Below are positions 24,263 to 33,356 of a DNA stretch of 64,000 nucleotides, piece by piece. The stretch is taken from the NCBI GenBank assembly GCA_031551755.1, contig JAVBNE010000069.1:1-64000 (forward strand), written 5' to 3'. The translations under genes were made by a program, and so were the position numbers. Under the pieces are notes generated by a model. That model saw only the letters and a program-made list of their open reading frames with translations, was not told where the DNA came from and searched no databases. The DNA is from JAVBMU01 sp031551755 (GTDB lineage: Bacteria > Actinomycetota > Actinomycetes > Actinomycetales > Cellulomonadaceae). Position 1 is the stretch's first letter. Each line of letters starts with the position of its first letter.

Positions 24263-26391
24263 TCGAACGAACCCGCAGGGGCGCCCGGCGCAGCATAGTC
24301 GCCCTGGTCTGTTGTCTCGCCCTCGGCAGCGGCATGATCCCGTTCGCTCCAGACGCGGCCGCCACTCCGCCCATGGCCACCGCACCCCCCGGCATCTATA
24401 CGACGCTGGTCTCCGCGCCGTCGAGTGTCAGGCCGGGAACCCCGGTAACCGTGATCGCCCGAGTCGAGAACACCACGACCGGGCCGCTCACCAATCCAGT
24501 GGCCAGCCTGCGGGTGGAGTCCCGCTCCGCGGTCACCCGGAACGCGCTGGACAACTGGGCATCGGCCGGACCCTCGACGCGCCCCGGCTCGCTCGTCACG
24601 CAACGCTCGTTGAACACCATCGCCCCGGGTGCGTCACAGCAGGTGAGCTTCACGGTCCCGGCGGCAGACCTCGGCATCGCCTCGGCACGTGACTGGGGGC
24701 CGCGAGGGATCGCGGTCTTCGTCGCCACCGGTGGGACCTCCGTGAGTGTCCTGCGGACCTTCGTGGTGGCATCCCCGACCGGCTCGGTCAAACCTGTCTC
24801 CCTCAGTATCGCCGCCGCGATCACCGGTCCACCCGCGGTTCTCGACGAGGAGAAGGACGATACAGCGGTCACCGCGGCCACCAGCAGGGCGGGACACCTG
24901 GGCAGGGTACTGGCTGCCACCGCGGACGCGCCCGAGGTCTCCTGGGTGGTCGACCCGGCCACCGTCGCCCGTACCGAACTGAGTTCCACCACAGCCACCA
25001 AGGACTGGGCGGCTGCCTTGATCGCCGCCACCAAGGACCGGTCCGTCTTCGCCCTCCCCGCCTATGACCCCGATCTGGGTGCCTACGCCCATTCACCAAC
25101 CACCCCGCTGGTCCGGACACCGGTTCCGGGCGGGTCGGAGCCGACGACGAGCTGGCGCACCGACCTCGCTTGGCCGGCCGCAACGACACCGGACGATGCC
25201 ACGGTGGCCTTCGCCGTCGCCCAGGCGTCGCCCTACGTCATCGTCGGTGCGGGGCTCGCCCCGGACGAGTCCTTGACCTATACGCCTACCGGGCTGGCTC
25301 ACCCCAAGTCGGTGCCGACGTCCACCGCGGTCATCGCCGACGATGTGCTCAGCACAGAACTCGCCGGGCCGAGCAGTGCCGACGTGGCCGCTGCCACCTC
25401 ACCTGCCCAAGAAACGCAGCGTCTGCTCGCGGAAACCGCAGCCATCGTCCGCGAGCGCCCGGCCGCGGCCCGCCATCTCCTGGCCGCCCTCCCGCGGGAC
25501 TGGGACCCGGACCCGGTCACCTTCCAGACAAAAATGGCGGCCCTGCGATCCGTGCCGTGGGTGAACCTCACCCCGCTCGATCAGCTCCTGGCCGCGCCCG
25601 TCCCCGACCTTCCCAGGTCGCCGCTGCCTGCGCACACTCCGGACCCGCAGGAGATTACGCCGGCCACCTTGACCGACTTGGCCCGCGACCGCCAACGGCT
25701 GACGGCTTTCGCCGGGGTGGTAGCACAACCCTCCGGGATCGTCCGGCCGCTCGAATCAGCCTTCGCCGCGCCGGCGGCCGTCGCCTATCGCAGCGAACCG
25801 GCCGCTCGACTGGCGACTGTCCGACAGGCCCGAGCGGAAACCGCCCGGGTAGTCTCCAGCATCTCCATCGGACCGCTCTCCGATGTGAATCTCCTCGGCG
25901 AACGCATGGAACTGGCACTGCCCTTGCACAACGCGCTCCCACAAGACGCCACCGTGCAACTGATCCTGCGGCCCGACGACGGCCGGCTCCAGATCCTGGA
26001 AAATCCCACGGTGGTCATCCCCGCCGACGGTTCGGTCGCCGCCAAGGTGCCTGTACGGGCAATCGGCACTGGGAATGTGACCGTGACGGTTTCCGTCACC
26101 CAGCCGGCGGGACCGACCGGCGGTGGTGCGCCGGTCGCTCGGCCCGCGAATCTGGAAGTACGGGTCCGGGCCACCTGGGAGTCGATCGGCGCGAACGTCG
26201 GCATCGCCGTGATCGCCCTTCTGTTGGCAGCCGGCATCTGGCGTACGGTGCGGCGCGGGCGATCCAACCGGCGTGCACCCGATGCGGAGATCGCTGGTGA
26301 ACACGAGTCGGATTGGTCTGCGGTCGGGGAGCCGGCGGGTAACGTTGCCGCGGGTCCGGACGGTCCCCGAGTCTCCCAGGAGGACCGATGA
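24259..26391 (+). CDS. DUF6049 family secreted membrane-anchored protein
   Basis: 710 aa. Signal peptide at 1-36 (SIVALVCCLALGSGM, cleavage near AAATPP); long extracellular part with Ig-like/CARDB-type start (VRPGTPVTVIARVENTTTG) and a second beta domain at 560-665 (ELALPLHNALPQDATVQL, GNVTVTVSVTQPAG). A C-terminal TM follows (IGANVGIAVIALLLAAGIW) with a short basic tail. It corresponds in position and form to Rv3909 of M. tuberculosis, between mutT4 and the MurJ gene. Coupled by ATGA overlaps on both sides. Function unknown; a role with MurJ in envelope assembly is likely from context. Confidence 0.8.
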   Translation: MIERTRRGARRSIVALVCCLALGSGMIPFAPDAAATPPMATAPPGIYTTLVSAPSSVRPGTPVTVIARVENTTTGPLTNPVASLRVESRSAVTRNALDNWASAGPSTRPGSLVTQRSLNTIAPGASQQVSFTVPAADLGIASARDWGPRGIAVFVATGGTSVSVLRTFVVASPTGSVKPVSLSIAAAITGPPAVLDEEKDDTAVTAATSRAGHLGRVLAATADAPEVSWVVDPATVARTELSSTTATKDWAAALIAATKDRSVFALPAYDPDLGAYAHSPTTPLVRTPVPGGSEPTTSWRTDLAWPAATTPDDATVAFAVAQASPYVIVGAGLAPDESLTYTPTGLAHPKSVPTSTAVIADDVLSTELAGPSSADVAAATSPAQETQRLLAETAAIVRERPAAARHLLAALPRDWDPDPVTFQTKMAALRSVPWVNLTPLDQLLAAPVPDLPRSPLPAHTPDPQEITPATLTDLARDRQRLTAFAGVVAQPSGIVRPLESAFAAPAAVAYRSEPAARLATVRQARAETARVVSSISIGPLSDVNLLGERMELALPLHNALPQDATVQLILRPDDGRLQILENPTVVIPADGSVAAKVPVRAIGTGNVTVTVSVTQPAGPTGGGAPVARPANLEVRVRATWESIGANVGIAVIALLLAAGIWRTVRRGRSNRRAPDAEIAGEHESDWSAVGEPAGNVAAGPDGPRVSQEDR

Positions 26392-28433
26392 AGCACGCTC
26401 GACCACGTGGTGTGCCGCGGGTCGTGCGGCCACCCCTGGAGACTGTGCTGCTCGCCGGCCCGGTGGCTCTCGGCGGCGACATCGATGCACCGACCGGCAT
26501 CATCCCGATCGTTCCACCGAGTTCGGCCAGGCCCGGCGGTATGTACGCGTCGGCCGCCCCGACCGTGGTTGCCCCACCACGCCGGCGCAGCGCCTATGCC
26601 CCACTCGACACCGCCCCGGACCGGACGCAGACAGACCCGTGGGCGACCCCCGAAGCCACGCCGGACAACACCCTGGCCCCGGCCGCCGAGGAGACGGCGG
26701 CCACCACCAACCTCGGTCGCTCCTCGGCGCTGATGGCTTCCGGCACGGCGGTCTCGCGACTGCTCGGGCTGGTGCGCAACGTGCTGTTGGTCGCGGCGAT
26801 CGGGACCACCGGTCTGGTGGCCGACGCCTTCGACGTGGCGAACAAGATCCCCAACATCCTGTTCGCCATTCTGGCCGGTGGGGTGCTCAACGCCGTGCTG
26901 GTGCCGCAGATCGTGCGGGCCTACCAGTCGCGCAACACTCAGGAGCGGCTGGACAAGCTCCTCACGCTCTCGGGCACCCTGCTGCTCGCAATCTCCGCGA
27001 TTATGACTGCGGGCGCCACCATCATCATCGGGCTGTACGCGAACGACAGCTGGACCTCGGCGCAGATGTCGTTGGCCGTGGCCTTCGCCTTCTGGTGCAC
27101 TCCGCAACTCTTCTTCTACGGCCTGTACACCCTACTCGGCCAGGTGCTCAACGCCCGCGGCCAGTTCGGGCCGTTCATGTGGGCGCCGGTCCTGAACAAC
27201 ATCGTCTCGATCATCGGCTTCGGTGCGTTCATCGCCATCTACGGCTCGGCTGCCACGGGACATGTGAACGACCTCGGCACCTGGGACGCCCAGAAGATCG
27301 GCCTGCTCGCAGGAACCGCCACCTTGGGCGTCGCCGCCCAGGCACTCATCTTGTTCGTGCCGTTGTGGCGCGCGGGTTTCCGGTGGAACATCCGTTTCGG
27401 CATCCACGGCATCGGGTTGAGATCGGCCGGCAAGGTCGCGTTGTGGACCTTCGCGGCGGTGATCCTCGATCAGGTCGGCGTGCTGTTCACCACCAGGTTC
27501 TCCAGCGGCGCACCGAACGCCGCACTCCGGGAGGCCCTCGGCGACTACACCGGCGACGGCATGGCAGGCCCGCAGGCGTTGGTCAGCAGCCTGGTGACGG
27601 GCGCACCGGACGCATTCGCCGTCGCCGGGAACGCCGCCTATACCCAGGCGCTGATGATCTACCTGTTGCCGCACTCCCTCGTGACAGTCTCCATCGCCAC
27701 GGCACTGTTTACCGGGATGAGCGCGGCCGCCTCCGCGGGGGACTACGTCAAGGTGCGTACCGAGCTCTCCCGCGGCATCCGGACCGTTGGCGTGTTCACC
27801 GTATTCGCGACGGCGGTCTTCGTGGTCCTCGCCCAGCCGATCACCAAACTGCTGGTCCCCTCTGTCACGGCGGCCTCGGGGAAGGCCATCTCCGAGGTGC
27901 TGGTGGCGATGGCCTTCGGCCTCGTGCCGCTGGGCGCGATGGTCCTGATGAAGTGGGTCTATTACGCCTACGAAGACGGCCGCACGGTCTTTTGGATCCA
28001 GGTGCCTGGAACGTTGACGTTGGTGGGTGTCTCCTGGCTTGCCACCTTGCTGTTCGATCCGCGTTGGTGGGTCGTGGGTGTCGGCGTCGCCATGGCCCTG
28101 TCGAACCTCGTGGCCGTCCTCGGCCGGACCGCCGGGCTGCGGCGCACCCTGCATGGTCTTGACGGCGCCCGGATCGTGCAGATGCACGTCAAGGTGATCT
28201 TGGCGGCGCTCGTCAGCGCCGCGGCCGGGTGGGTGGTGTTGCGGTTCTTCGGCAACCTCTACGGCTTGTCGCTGATCCGGGCCGCCATCGTCACCGCCGC
28301 CGCGGGTGGTGCCATGACCCTGGTCTACTTTGGTGGGCTCAAGGCGATGCGCGTCCGCGAACTCGACGATCTCCTGCGGCCTTTCACCCGCAGGCTACGC
28401 CGCAAATCCCCCAGCTCAAGCGTGGCCGCCTGA
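26388..28433 (+). CDS. murJ: Lipid II flippase MurJ (MviN)
   Basis: 681 aa. About 110 residues of Pro/Thr-rich cytoplasmic extension precede the MurJ core, which starts SSALMASGTAVSRLLGLVRNVLLVAAIG and holds about 14 TM helices. Characteristic stretches are FDVANKIPNILFAILAGGVLNAVLVPQI and ARGQFGPFMWAPVLNNIVSI. MurJ moves lipid II across the membrane for peptidoglycan synthesis. GGAGGACCG precedes the ATG, which overlaps the DUF6049 stop. In mycobacteria MurJ is fused at its C-terminus to a pseudokinase; here that domain is the separate gene 63 bases downstream. Confidence 0.94.
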   Translation: MKHARPRGVPRVVRPPLETVLLAGPVALGGDIDAPTGIIPIVPPSSARPGGMYASAAPTVVAPPRRRSAYAPLDTAPDRTQTDPWATPEATPDNTLAPAAEETAATTNLGRSSALMASGTAVSRLLGLVRNVLLVAAIGTTGLVADAFDVANKIPNILFAILAGGVLNAVLVPQIVRAYQSRNTQERLDKLLTLSGTLLLAISAIMTAGATIIIGLYANDSWTSAQMSLAVAFAFWCTPQLFFYGLYTLLGQVLNARGQFGPFMWAPVLNNIVSIIGFGAFIAIYGSAATGHVNDLGTWDAQKIGLLAGTATLGVAAQALILFVPLWRAGFRWNIRFGIHGIGLRSAGKVALWTFAAVILDQVGVLFTTRFSSGAPNAALREALGDYTGDGMAGPQALVSSLVTGAPDAFAVAGNAAYTQALMIYLLPHSLVTVSIATALFTGMSAAASAGDYVKVRTELSRGIRTVGVFTVFATAVFVVLAQPITKLLVPSVTAASGKAISEVLVAMAFGLVPLGAMVLMKWVYYAYEDGRTVFWIQVPGTLTLVGVSWLATLLFDPRWWVVGVGVAMALSNLVAVLGRTAGLRRTLHGLDGARIVQMHVKVILAALVSAAAGWVVLRFFGNLYGLSLIRAAIVTAAAGGAMTLVYFGGLKAMRVRELDDLLRPFTRRLRRKSPSSSVAA

Positions 28434-28496
28434 GAGCACTACGGGCTCCGCGTACCATGTGGGGGTGATTGTGCCCCGTCGCGTGAAGGAGGTCAG

Positions 28497-30263
28497 GTGA
28501 ACGGGCTCTCCGCCGGAGACACCCTTGTCGGCCGCTACCAGCTCGACACCCCGGAGACTTCCGACCTCGCCGATGTGACCGCGTGGTCGGCACATGATCG
28601 GGTGCTCGACCGGCATGTCCGGATCTCGATCCTGACCGGCGAGTACGTCTCCCAAGGGCTCGATTCGGCTCGACGGGCGGCCCTCGTCACCGAACCGCGG
28701 CTCGCGCGCATCCTCGATGTCGGTATCGAACGCGGGCACGCCTTCGTGATCACCGAACCCTTCATCGGGCTCACCCTGACGGAGATCGTGGCCGGCGGCA
28801 TCATCGACCCACAGCAGGCACGCGCCATCGTCGGCGAGGCCGCAGAAGCACTGGAGATCGCGCGACGACACGGGGTGCACCACCTGGCGCTGCGACCGGA
28901 TGCGATCCGCGTCGAGGGTGGGCGGGTACTCGTGACCGGGCTCGGCGTCGACGCCGGCATCTCAGGGCAGAATCAGAACGACTCTGAGCTCGCTTCCCGG
29001 CAGGACGCCATCGGGCTGACCGCCCTGTTGTACTACGCGATGACGGCCCGGTGGCCGGGCGGAAGCCTTGACCTCCCCTGGATCGATGCCGGCATCATCC
29101 ACCCTCTGGATGCCTATCACGACGCCGGTGGCCCCGTGTCGCTGAGCACCGTGCGCTCGGACGTGCCTGCCGAACTCTCCGCCCTGTGCGACGACGCCTT
29201 CGTCTCGGGTGCAGAACAGGCACCCACGTCACCGGCCGAGGTGGTGACCCGACTGCAACCGTGGGGTGAAGTGACCGTCGTCGCCGCACTCCCCGCCTTC
29301 CTCCAACAGCCTGTCGCGGCGACCCCGCCAGCCGGGGTGAACCGGCAGTCCGTGCGCTCGACCTTCGGGAACGGCACGTCGACGCCCCGCCCTGGTACCC
29401 CACCACCCGCGCCGCCGGTTCGCCGACCACCCACGAGCCGGGTTCCGCGGCCGTACTCCGACCAGGTGGCTCCCCAGGGTCCCTCGACACTCACCATCCC
29501 CGGCGGTGGCGTCGGCACACCCGCGGTGCCATCGGTCACCTCACCCTACGTCCTCGCCGCCCCACAGCCGGCGTCCATGCATGAGGTACTCAGCCAACCG
29601 ACGGAACCGCCGGCGGCCCCGACCCCCCCGCGTGGTCGCCGGTTCAACCCCACGATCCTGACCATCGCGCTCATCATCCTCGTCGTCATACTCATCGTCA
29701 TCTGGGCGGTCAAGGCACTGATCGGTGGCATCGGTCCGGTCGTCGATGATGACGGTCGGGGTGGCGGCACACAACCTTCGGTGTCCAGCAGTGAGTCCAC
29801 CGGGACCGACGCGTCGGAGACCCGGCCGGTGATCAGCAAGGGTGAAGCCATCGACCCGGAAGGCGCCGCGGCCGGGGATGCCGTCGGGGAGCACCCCGAA
29901 CTCGCCGTGGATGCCTACGACGGCGCCCCCGACACCTGGTGGCGGACCCGCGAGTACAAGACCGCATCCTTCGGAGGTCTGAAGAACGGTGTCGGTTACG
30001 TCATCACCTTGCAGGACCCGGCTGCCGTGTCGACGATCGTCTTGAACACCGACAACACCGGCGGTCGTGTGGAGGTCCGGGCGACAACTATCGAGAAGCC
30101 GACCGACGGTCCCGTCCTCGCCTCGGCAGAACTGAGCGCCGAGACGGAACTGAGGTTCGACAAAGCCACTGCCGGGGACAGCTTCGTGCTGTGGTTCAGC
30201 GAGCTGCCCAAGGCGCCCGACGGCAAGTACCGGGTCGATCTGATTGAGATCCTCGTCTCCTGA
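28497..30263 (+). CDS. Membrane-anchored pseudokinase with C-terminal discoidin-like domain (MurJ partner)
   Basis: 588 aa from GTG 28497 (AAGGAGGTCAG before it). Residues 1-260 have the STPK fold but lack the catalytic signatures: the VAIK lysine position reads HVRISIL, the HRD loop reads HHLALRPD, and the DFG region reads VTGLGVD. So it should not phosphorylate. A Pro-rich linker (280-370), one TM (TILTIALIILVVILIVIWAV, about 382-401) and an extracellular beta domain with YDGAPDTWWRTREYKTASFG (about 475-588, F5/8C-like) follow. It corresponds to the C-terminal half of Rv3910, whose phospho-peptide partner is FhaA. Role inferred: control of MurJ. Confidence 0.82.
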   Translation: MNGLSAGDTLVGRYQLDTPETSDLADVTAWSAHDRVLDRHVRISILTGEYVSQGLDSARRAALVTEPRLARILDVGIERGHAFVITEPFIGLTLTEIVAGGIIDPQQARAIVGEAAEALEIARRHGVHHLALRPDAIRVEGGRVLVTGLGVDAGISGQNQNDSELASRQDAIGLTALLYYAMTARWPGGSLDLPWIDAGIIHPLDAYHDAGGPVSLSTVRSDVPAELSALCDDAFVSGAEQAPTSPAEVVTRLQPWGEVTVVAALPAFLQQPVAATPPAGVNRQSVRSTFGNGTSTPRPGTPPPAPPVRRPPTSRVPRPYSDQVAPQGPSTLTIPGGGVGTPAVPSVTSPYVLAAPQPASMHEVLSQPTEPPAAPTPPRGRRFNPTILTIALIILVVILIVIWAVKALIGGIGPVVDDDGRGGGTQPSVSSSESTGTDASETRPVISKGEAIDPEGAAAGDAVGEHPELAVDAYDGAPDTWWRTREYKTASFGGLKNGVGYVITLQDPAAVSTIVLNTDNTGGRVEVRATTIEKPTDGPVLASAELSAETELRFDKATAGDSFVLWFSELPKAPDGKYRVDLIEILVS

Positions 30264-30364
30264 GAAGGGCCTGCGGCACCTTCGGGCCGCTCCCGCGTAC
30301 CGTGGAACACCACAGCGTCCGCCCGTGTTGACGCCAGCGACCGTGCATCCAAGGAGAGACATCC

Positions 30365-31309
30365 GTGACTGAGCAGACCGTCCATGACCTCATCGTGATC
30401 GGGTCCGGACCCGCCGGCTACACCGCCGCCATCTACGCCGCCCGGGCCGGCCTCTCCCCGGTGGTGGTCGCAGGGTCGGTCACCGCCGGTGGAGCATTGA
30501 TGAACACCACCGACGTCGAGAACGTCCCCGGTTTCCCCGACGGCATCCTCGGGCCCGACCTGATGGACAGCATGCGTAAGCAAGCGGAGCACTTCGGCGC
30601 GCAGGTGGAATGGGACGATGTCGTCTCCGCCGAACTGGCTGCTCCGGTCAAGACCGTGGTTACCGCTGGCGGCGCCACGTTCCAGGCTCGGGCAGTCATC
30701 CTCGCGACCGGGTCCGCGTACCGGGAACTCAACCTTCCGCGCGAGAAAGAACTCTCCGGGCGGGGCGTGTCCTGGTGCGCGACCTGTGACGGCTTCTTCT
30801 TCCGCGACCAACACATCGCCGTCGTCGGAGGTGGGGACTCAGCCATGGAGGAGGCCACCTTCCTGACCCGGTTCGCTTCGAAGGTCACCGTGATCCACCG
30901 CCGCGACGAACTGCGGGCCTCGAAGATCATGGCCGAACGCGCCGTCGCCAACCCCAAGATCGAGTTCGCGTGGAACAGCGAGGTCACCCAGATCCACGGT
31001 GAGGACAAGCTCTCCGGCATCACCTTGCGCGACACGATCACGGGTGCCGAACGACCGCTGGACGTGACGGGCCTCTTCGTCGCGATCGGTCACGAGCCGC
31101 GTACCGAGTTGGTCGCCGGTCAGGTCGACCTGGACGACGAGGGCTACATCCAGGTGATCGGCCGCTCCACCAACACCAACCTCAGTGGGGTCTTCGCCTG
31201 TGGGGATGCCGTCGACCACACCTACCGGCAGGCCATCACCGCAGCCGGTTCCGGTTGTGCCGCCGCATTGGATGCCCAGCGTTTCCTCGCCGATTCCGAG
31301 GAGTCCTGA
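30365..31309 (+). CDS. trxB: Thioredoxin-disulfide reductase
   Basis: 314 aa, GTG at 30365 after AAGGAGAGACATCC. FAD-binding GSGPAGYTAAIYAARAG (12-28), redox motif CATC (SWCATCDGFFF, about 136-146), NADPH-binding VGGGDSAMEEA and C-terminal GVFACGDAVD. It uses NADPH to reduce thioredoxin in the cytosol. The stop overlaps the trxA start by one base (TGATG), so the pair is coupled. The sigM gene that precedes trxB in mycobacteria is absent here. Confidence 0.96.
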   Translation: MTEQTVHDLIVIGSGPAGYTAAIYAARAGLSPVVVAGSVTAGGALMNTTDVENVPGFPDGILGPDLMDSMRKQAEHFGAQVEWDDVVSAELAAPVKTVVTAGGATFQARAVILATGSAYRELNLPREKELSGRGVSWCATCDGFFFRDQHIAVVGGGDSAMEEATFLTRFASKVTVIHRRDELRASKIMAERAVANPKIEFAWNSEVTQIHGEDKLSGITLRDTITGAERPLDVTGLFVAIGHEPRTELVAGQVDLDDEGYIQVIGRSTNTNLSGVFACGDAVDHTYRQAITAAGSGCAAALDAQRFLADSEES

Positions 31310-31659
31310 TGGCTACCTTCGCTGTCACCGATGAGACCTTCGGACACGAGGTCATCGAGTCGCCTACGCCCGTGCTCGTGGACTTCTGGGCCCAGAACTG
31401 CGGCCCCTGCCACATGGTTGCCCCGGTACTGGAGGAACTTTCCGAGGAGTACGAGGGTCGCGTGCGGATCGCCAAGCTCGACACCGCCGCGAACCCGAAG
31501 CTGACTGCCGCGTACGCGGTGATGTCAATTCCGACGCTGAACATCTACGTCGGCGGCGAACTCGTGAAGTCGATCAAAGGCGCCCGTCCCAAGCGGACGC
31601 TGGTCAAGGAGCTCGACGCCGTCTTGGCGACGGTCTCCGCGGAGTCCACCGGATCCTGA
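31309..31659 (+). CDS. trxA: Thioredoxin with unusual NCGPC active site
   Basis: 116 aa from ATG 31309, overlapping the trxB stop. Thioredoxin fold with VLVDFWAQNCGPCHMVAPVLEEL, cis-Pro motif SIPTLNIYVGG and a C-terminal helix. The classical active site is WCGPC; here the Trp just before the first Cys is replaced by Asn (AQNCGPC), as judged directly from the codons at 31396-31410. The two cysteines are intact. The neighbour trxB suggests a working pair. The substitution may alter redox potential or partner choice. Confidence 0.93.
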   Translation: MATFAVTDETFGHEVIESPTPVLVDFWAQNCGPCHMVAPVLEELSEEYEGRVRIAKLDTAANPKLTAAYAVMSIPTLNIYVGGELVKSIKGARPKRTLVKELDAVLATVSAESTGS

Positions 31660-31667
31660 TCGGCGTC

Positions 31668-31729
31668 CGGCTCGTCGGCGCTCGGCTCGTCGGCGGTGGG
31701 GCTGGACGGTCGCAGCCGGCTCGTCGGCG
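31668..31729 (+). repeat. Three copies of CGGCTCGTCGGCG downstream of trxA
   Basis: CGGCTCGTCGGCG occurs at 31668-31680, 31683-31695 and 31717-31729, the last two within a longer imperfect unit of about 34 bases. It is part of a 333-base interval (31660-31992) with no supported gene. I see no terminator hairpin with a U-run. Origin and function are unknown. Confidence 0.6.
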
Positions 31730-31992
31730 GCGGGGCTGGACCGGTCAGCGCCGGGCCTGGCCTCGCACCCGTTCGCCCCGCGCGGCGCAACACGGGCGCG
31801 GGCGGACTGGGCAGGGTCGGGCTGAGCCCGCCGGCTCCCCGAGAGACGTCTGGGCGCGACGGTCGGAATAGATCCGGAGGCCATCCTCGTCACCCGCTCG
31901 ATGCCCTCGCGTACCGATCGGGGGCAATGGTGTTTCTCGCGACCTGACATCCCCCTGACGGGGTCGCCTCTTCGCATGCGAGACTGTGCGAC

Positions 31993-33321
31993 GTGAGCAC
32001 TCCGACAGCCCCTTCGCACCCTGACGGCAACGGCGGCACGCGCCTGGACCCATGGTTCGGCTCGTACGCGGAGCGAGCGCATGGCATGCGCGCATCGGAG
32101 ATCCGAGCTCTTTTCGCAGTCGCCAACCGGCCCGAGGTGGTCTCGTTGGCCGGCGGTATGCCGTATCTCGAAGGGCTCCCCCTCGACTCCATCGCGGAGA
32201 CGATGCGGCGGCTCATCACCGAGAACGGCACGACCGCGCTCCAGTACGGCTCGGGGCAAGGTGACGAAACCTTGCGGGAGCAGATCCTTGAGGTCGTCCG
32301 GATGGAGGGCATCGACTGCCACCCCGACGACATCGTCGTGACCACCGGTTCGCAGCAGGCCCTGGACCTGATCACACGGATCTTCATCAACCCCGGTGAC
32401 GTGGTGGTCGCCGAAGCACCCTCCTACGTCGGTGCCCTCGGCGTCTTCCGCTCCTACCAGGCCGACGTCGTGCATGTCCCACTGGACGCGGACGGCCTTA
32501 TCCCGGAGGAGTTCGAGGCGACACTGACGAAGCTCGCCGCCGAGGGCCGACAGGTCAAGTTCCTCTACACGATCCCCAACTTCCACAATCCCGCCGGGGT
32601 GACACTGTCGGCGGAGCGCCGGCCCCTGATCCTGGAGATCGCACGCCGGCACCACGTGCTCGTGGTCGAGGACAACCCCTACGGCCTCCTGGGCTTCGAC
32701 GGTCAGGTGTACCCCGCTATGCGGTCGATGGACGAGGAGGGTGTCATCTATCTCGGGTCGTTCTCGAAGACCTTCGCCCCGGGGTACCGGGTCGGGTGGG
32801 TCGTCGCGCCCCACGCTGTCCGGGAGAAGGTCGTCCTCGCGAGCGAGTCCTCCATCCTGTGTCCGTCGAATGCTTCGCAACTCGCCATCTCCGCTTACCT
32901 CCAGCAGAACGACTGGCGGGGTCAGATCACGCAGTTCCGGTCGCTCTACCGTGACCGGCGCGACGCGATGGTGGGTGCACTGGCGGAGCATCTTCCGGAG
33001 GCGACCTGGACCGTACCCGCGGGCGGCTTCTACACCTGGGTCAAGCTGCCGGCCGGTCTTGATGCCCGCTCGATGCTCCCTCGGGCCATCACGGCTCGGG
33101 TTGCCTACGTGTCCGGTACCGCGTTCTACAGTGACGGGAACGGTGCCGACCATATGCGCCTGTCCTTCTGCTTCCCGACCATCGAACGGATCCGTGAGGG
33201 CGTGCGCCGGCTTGCGGGGGTCATCAGTGCCGAACGCGAGCTGGTCGACATCTTCGGAACCGATGCGGCCCTCGATCCCGACCCCACCGATGTCGAGAAC
33301 CCCTCCCCCGACCTCGCCTGA
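31993..33321 (+). CDS. PLP-dependent aminotransferase (class I/II, 2-aminoadipate/LysN-like)
   Basis: 442 aa with a GTG start at 31993 just after TGTGCGAC; no ribosome site is evident, so translation may be leaderless. Class I fold: VVSLAGGMPYLEGLP at the start, ALQYGSGQGDETLREQI, PNFHNPAGVTLS, VEDNPYGLLGFDG (with the PLP-binding Asp), the Schiff-base lysine in SFSKTFAPGYRVGW, and a small-domain end. It resembles LysN/MocR-type transaminases. It sits in the interval between trxA and parB, where mycobacteria have cwlM. Substrate uncertain. Confidence 0.88.
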   Translation: MSTPTAPSHPDGNGGTRLDPWFGSYAERAHGMRASEIRALFAVANRPEVVSLAGGMPYLEGLPLDSIAETMRRLITENGTTALQYGSGQGDETLREQILEVVRMEGIDCHPDDIVVTTGSQQALDLITRIFINPGDVVVAEAPSYVGALGVFRSYQADVVHVPLDADGLIPEEFEATLTKLAAEGRQVKFLYTIPNFHNPAGVTLSAERRPLILEIARRHHVLVVEDNPYGLLGFDGQVYPAMRSMDEEGVIYLGSFSKTFAPGYRVGWVVAPHAVREKVVLASESSILCPSNASQLAISAYLQQNDWRGQITQFRSLYRDRRDAMVGALAEHLPEATWTVPAGGFYTWVKLPAGLDARSMLPRAITARVAYVSGTAFYSDGNGADHMRLSFCFPTIERIREGVRRLAGVISAERELVDIFGTDAALDPDPTDVENPSPDLA

Positions 33322-33356
33322 CCCGACACCCCACTGCGCCCAAGGAGTTCAGCATC

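Noticed and set aside
24396..25034. Long minus-strand frames under the DUF6049 gene
   Set aside because: Antisense shadows caused by high third-position GC; no start signal or family.
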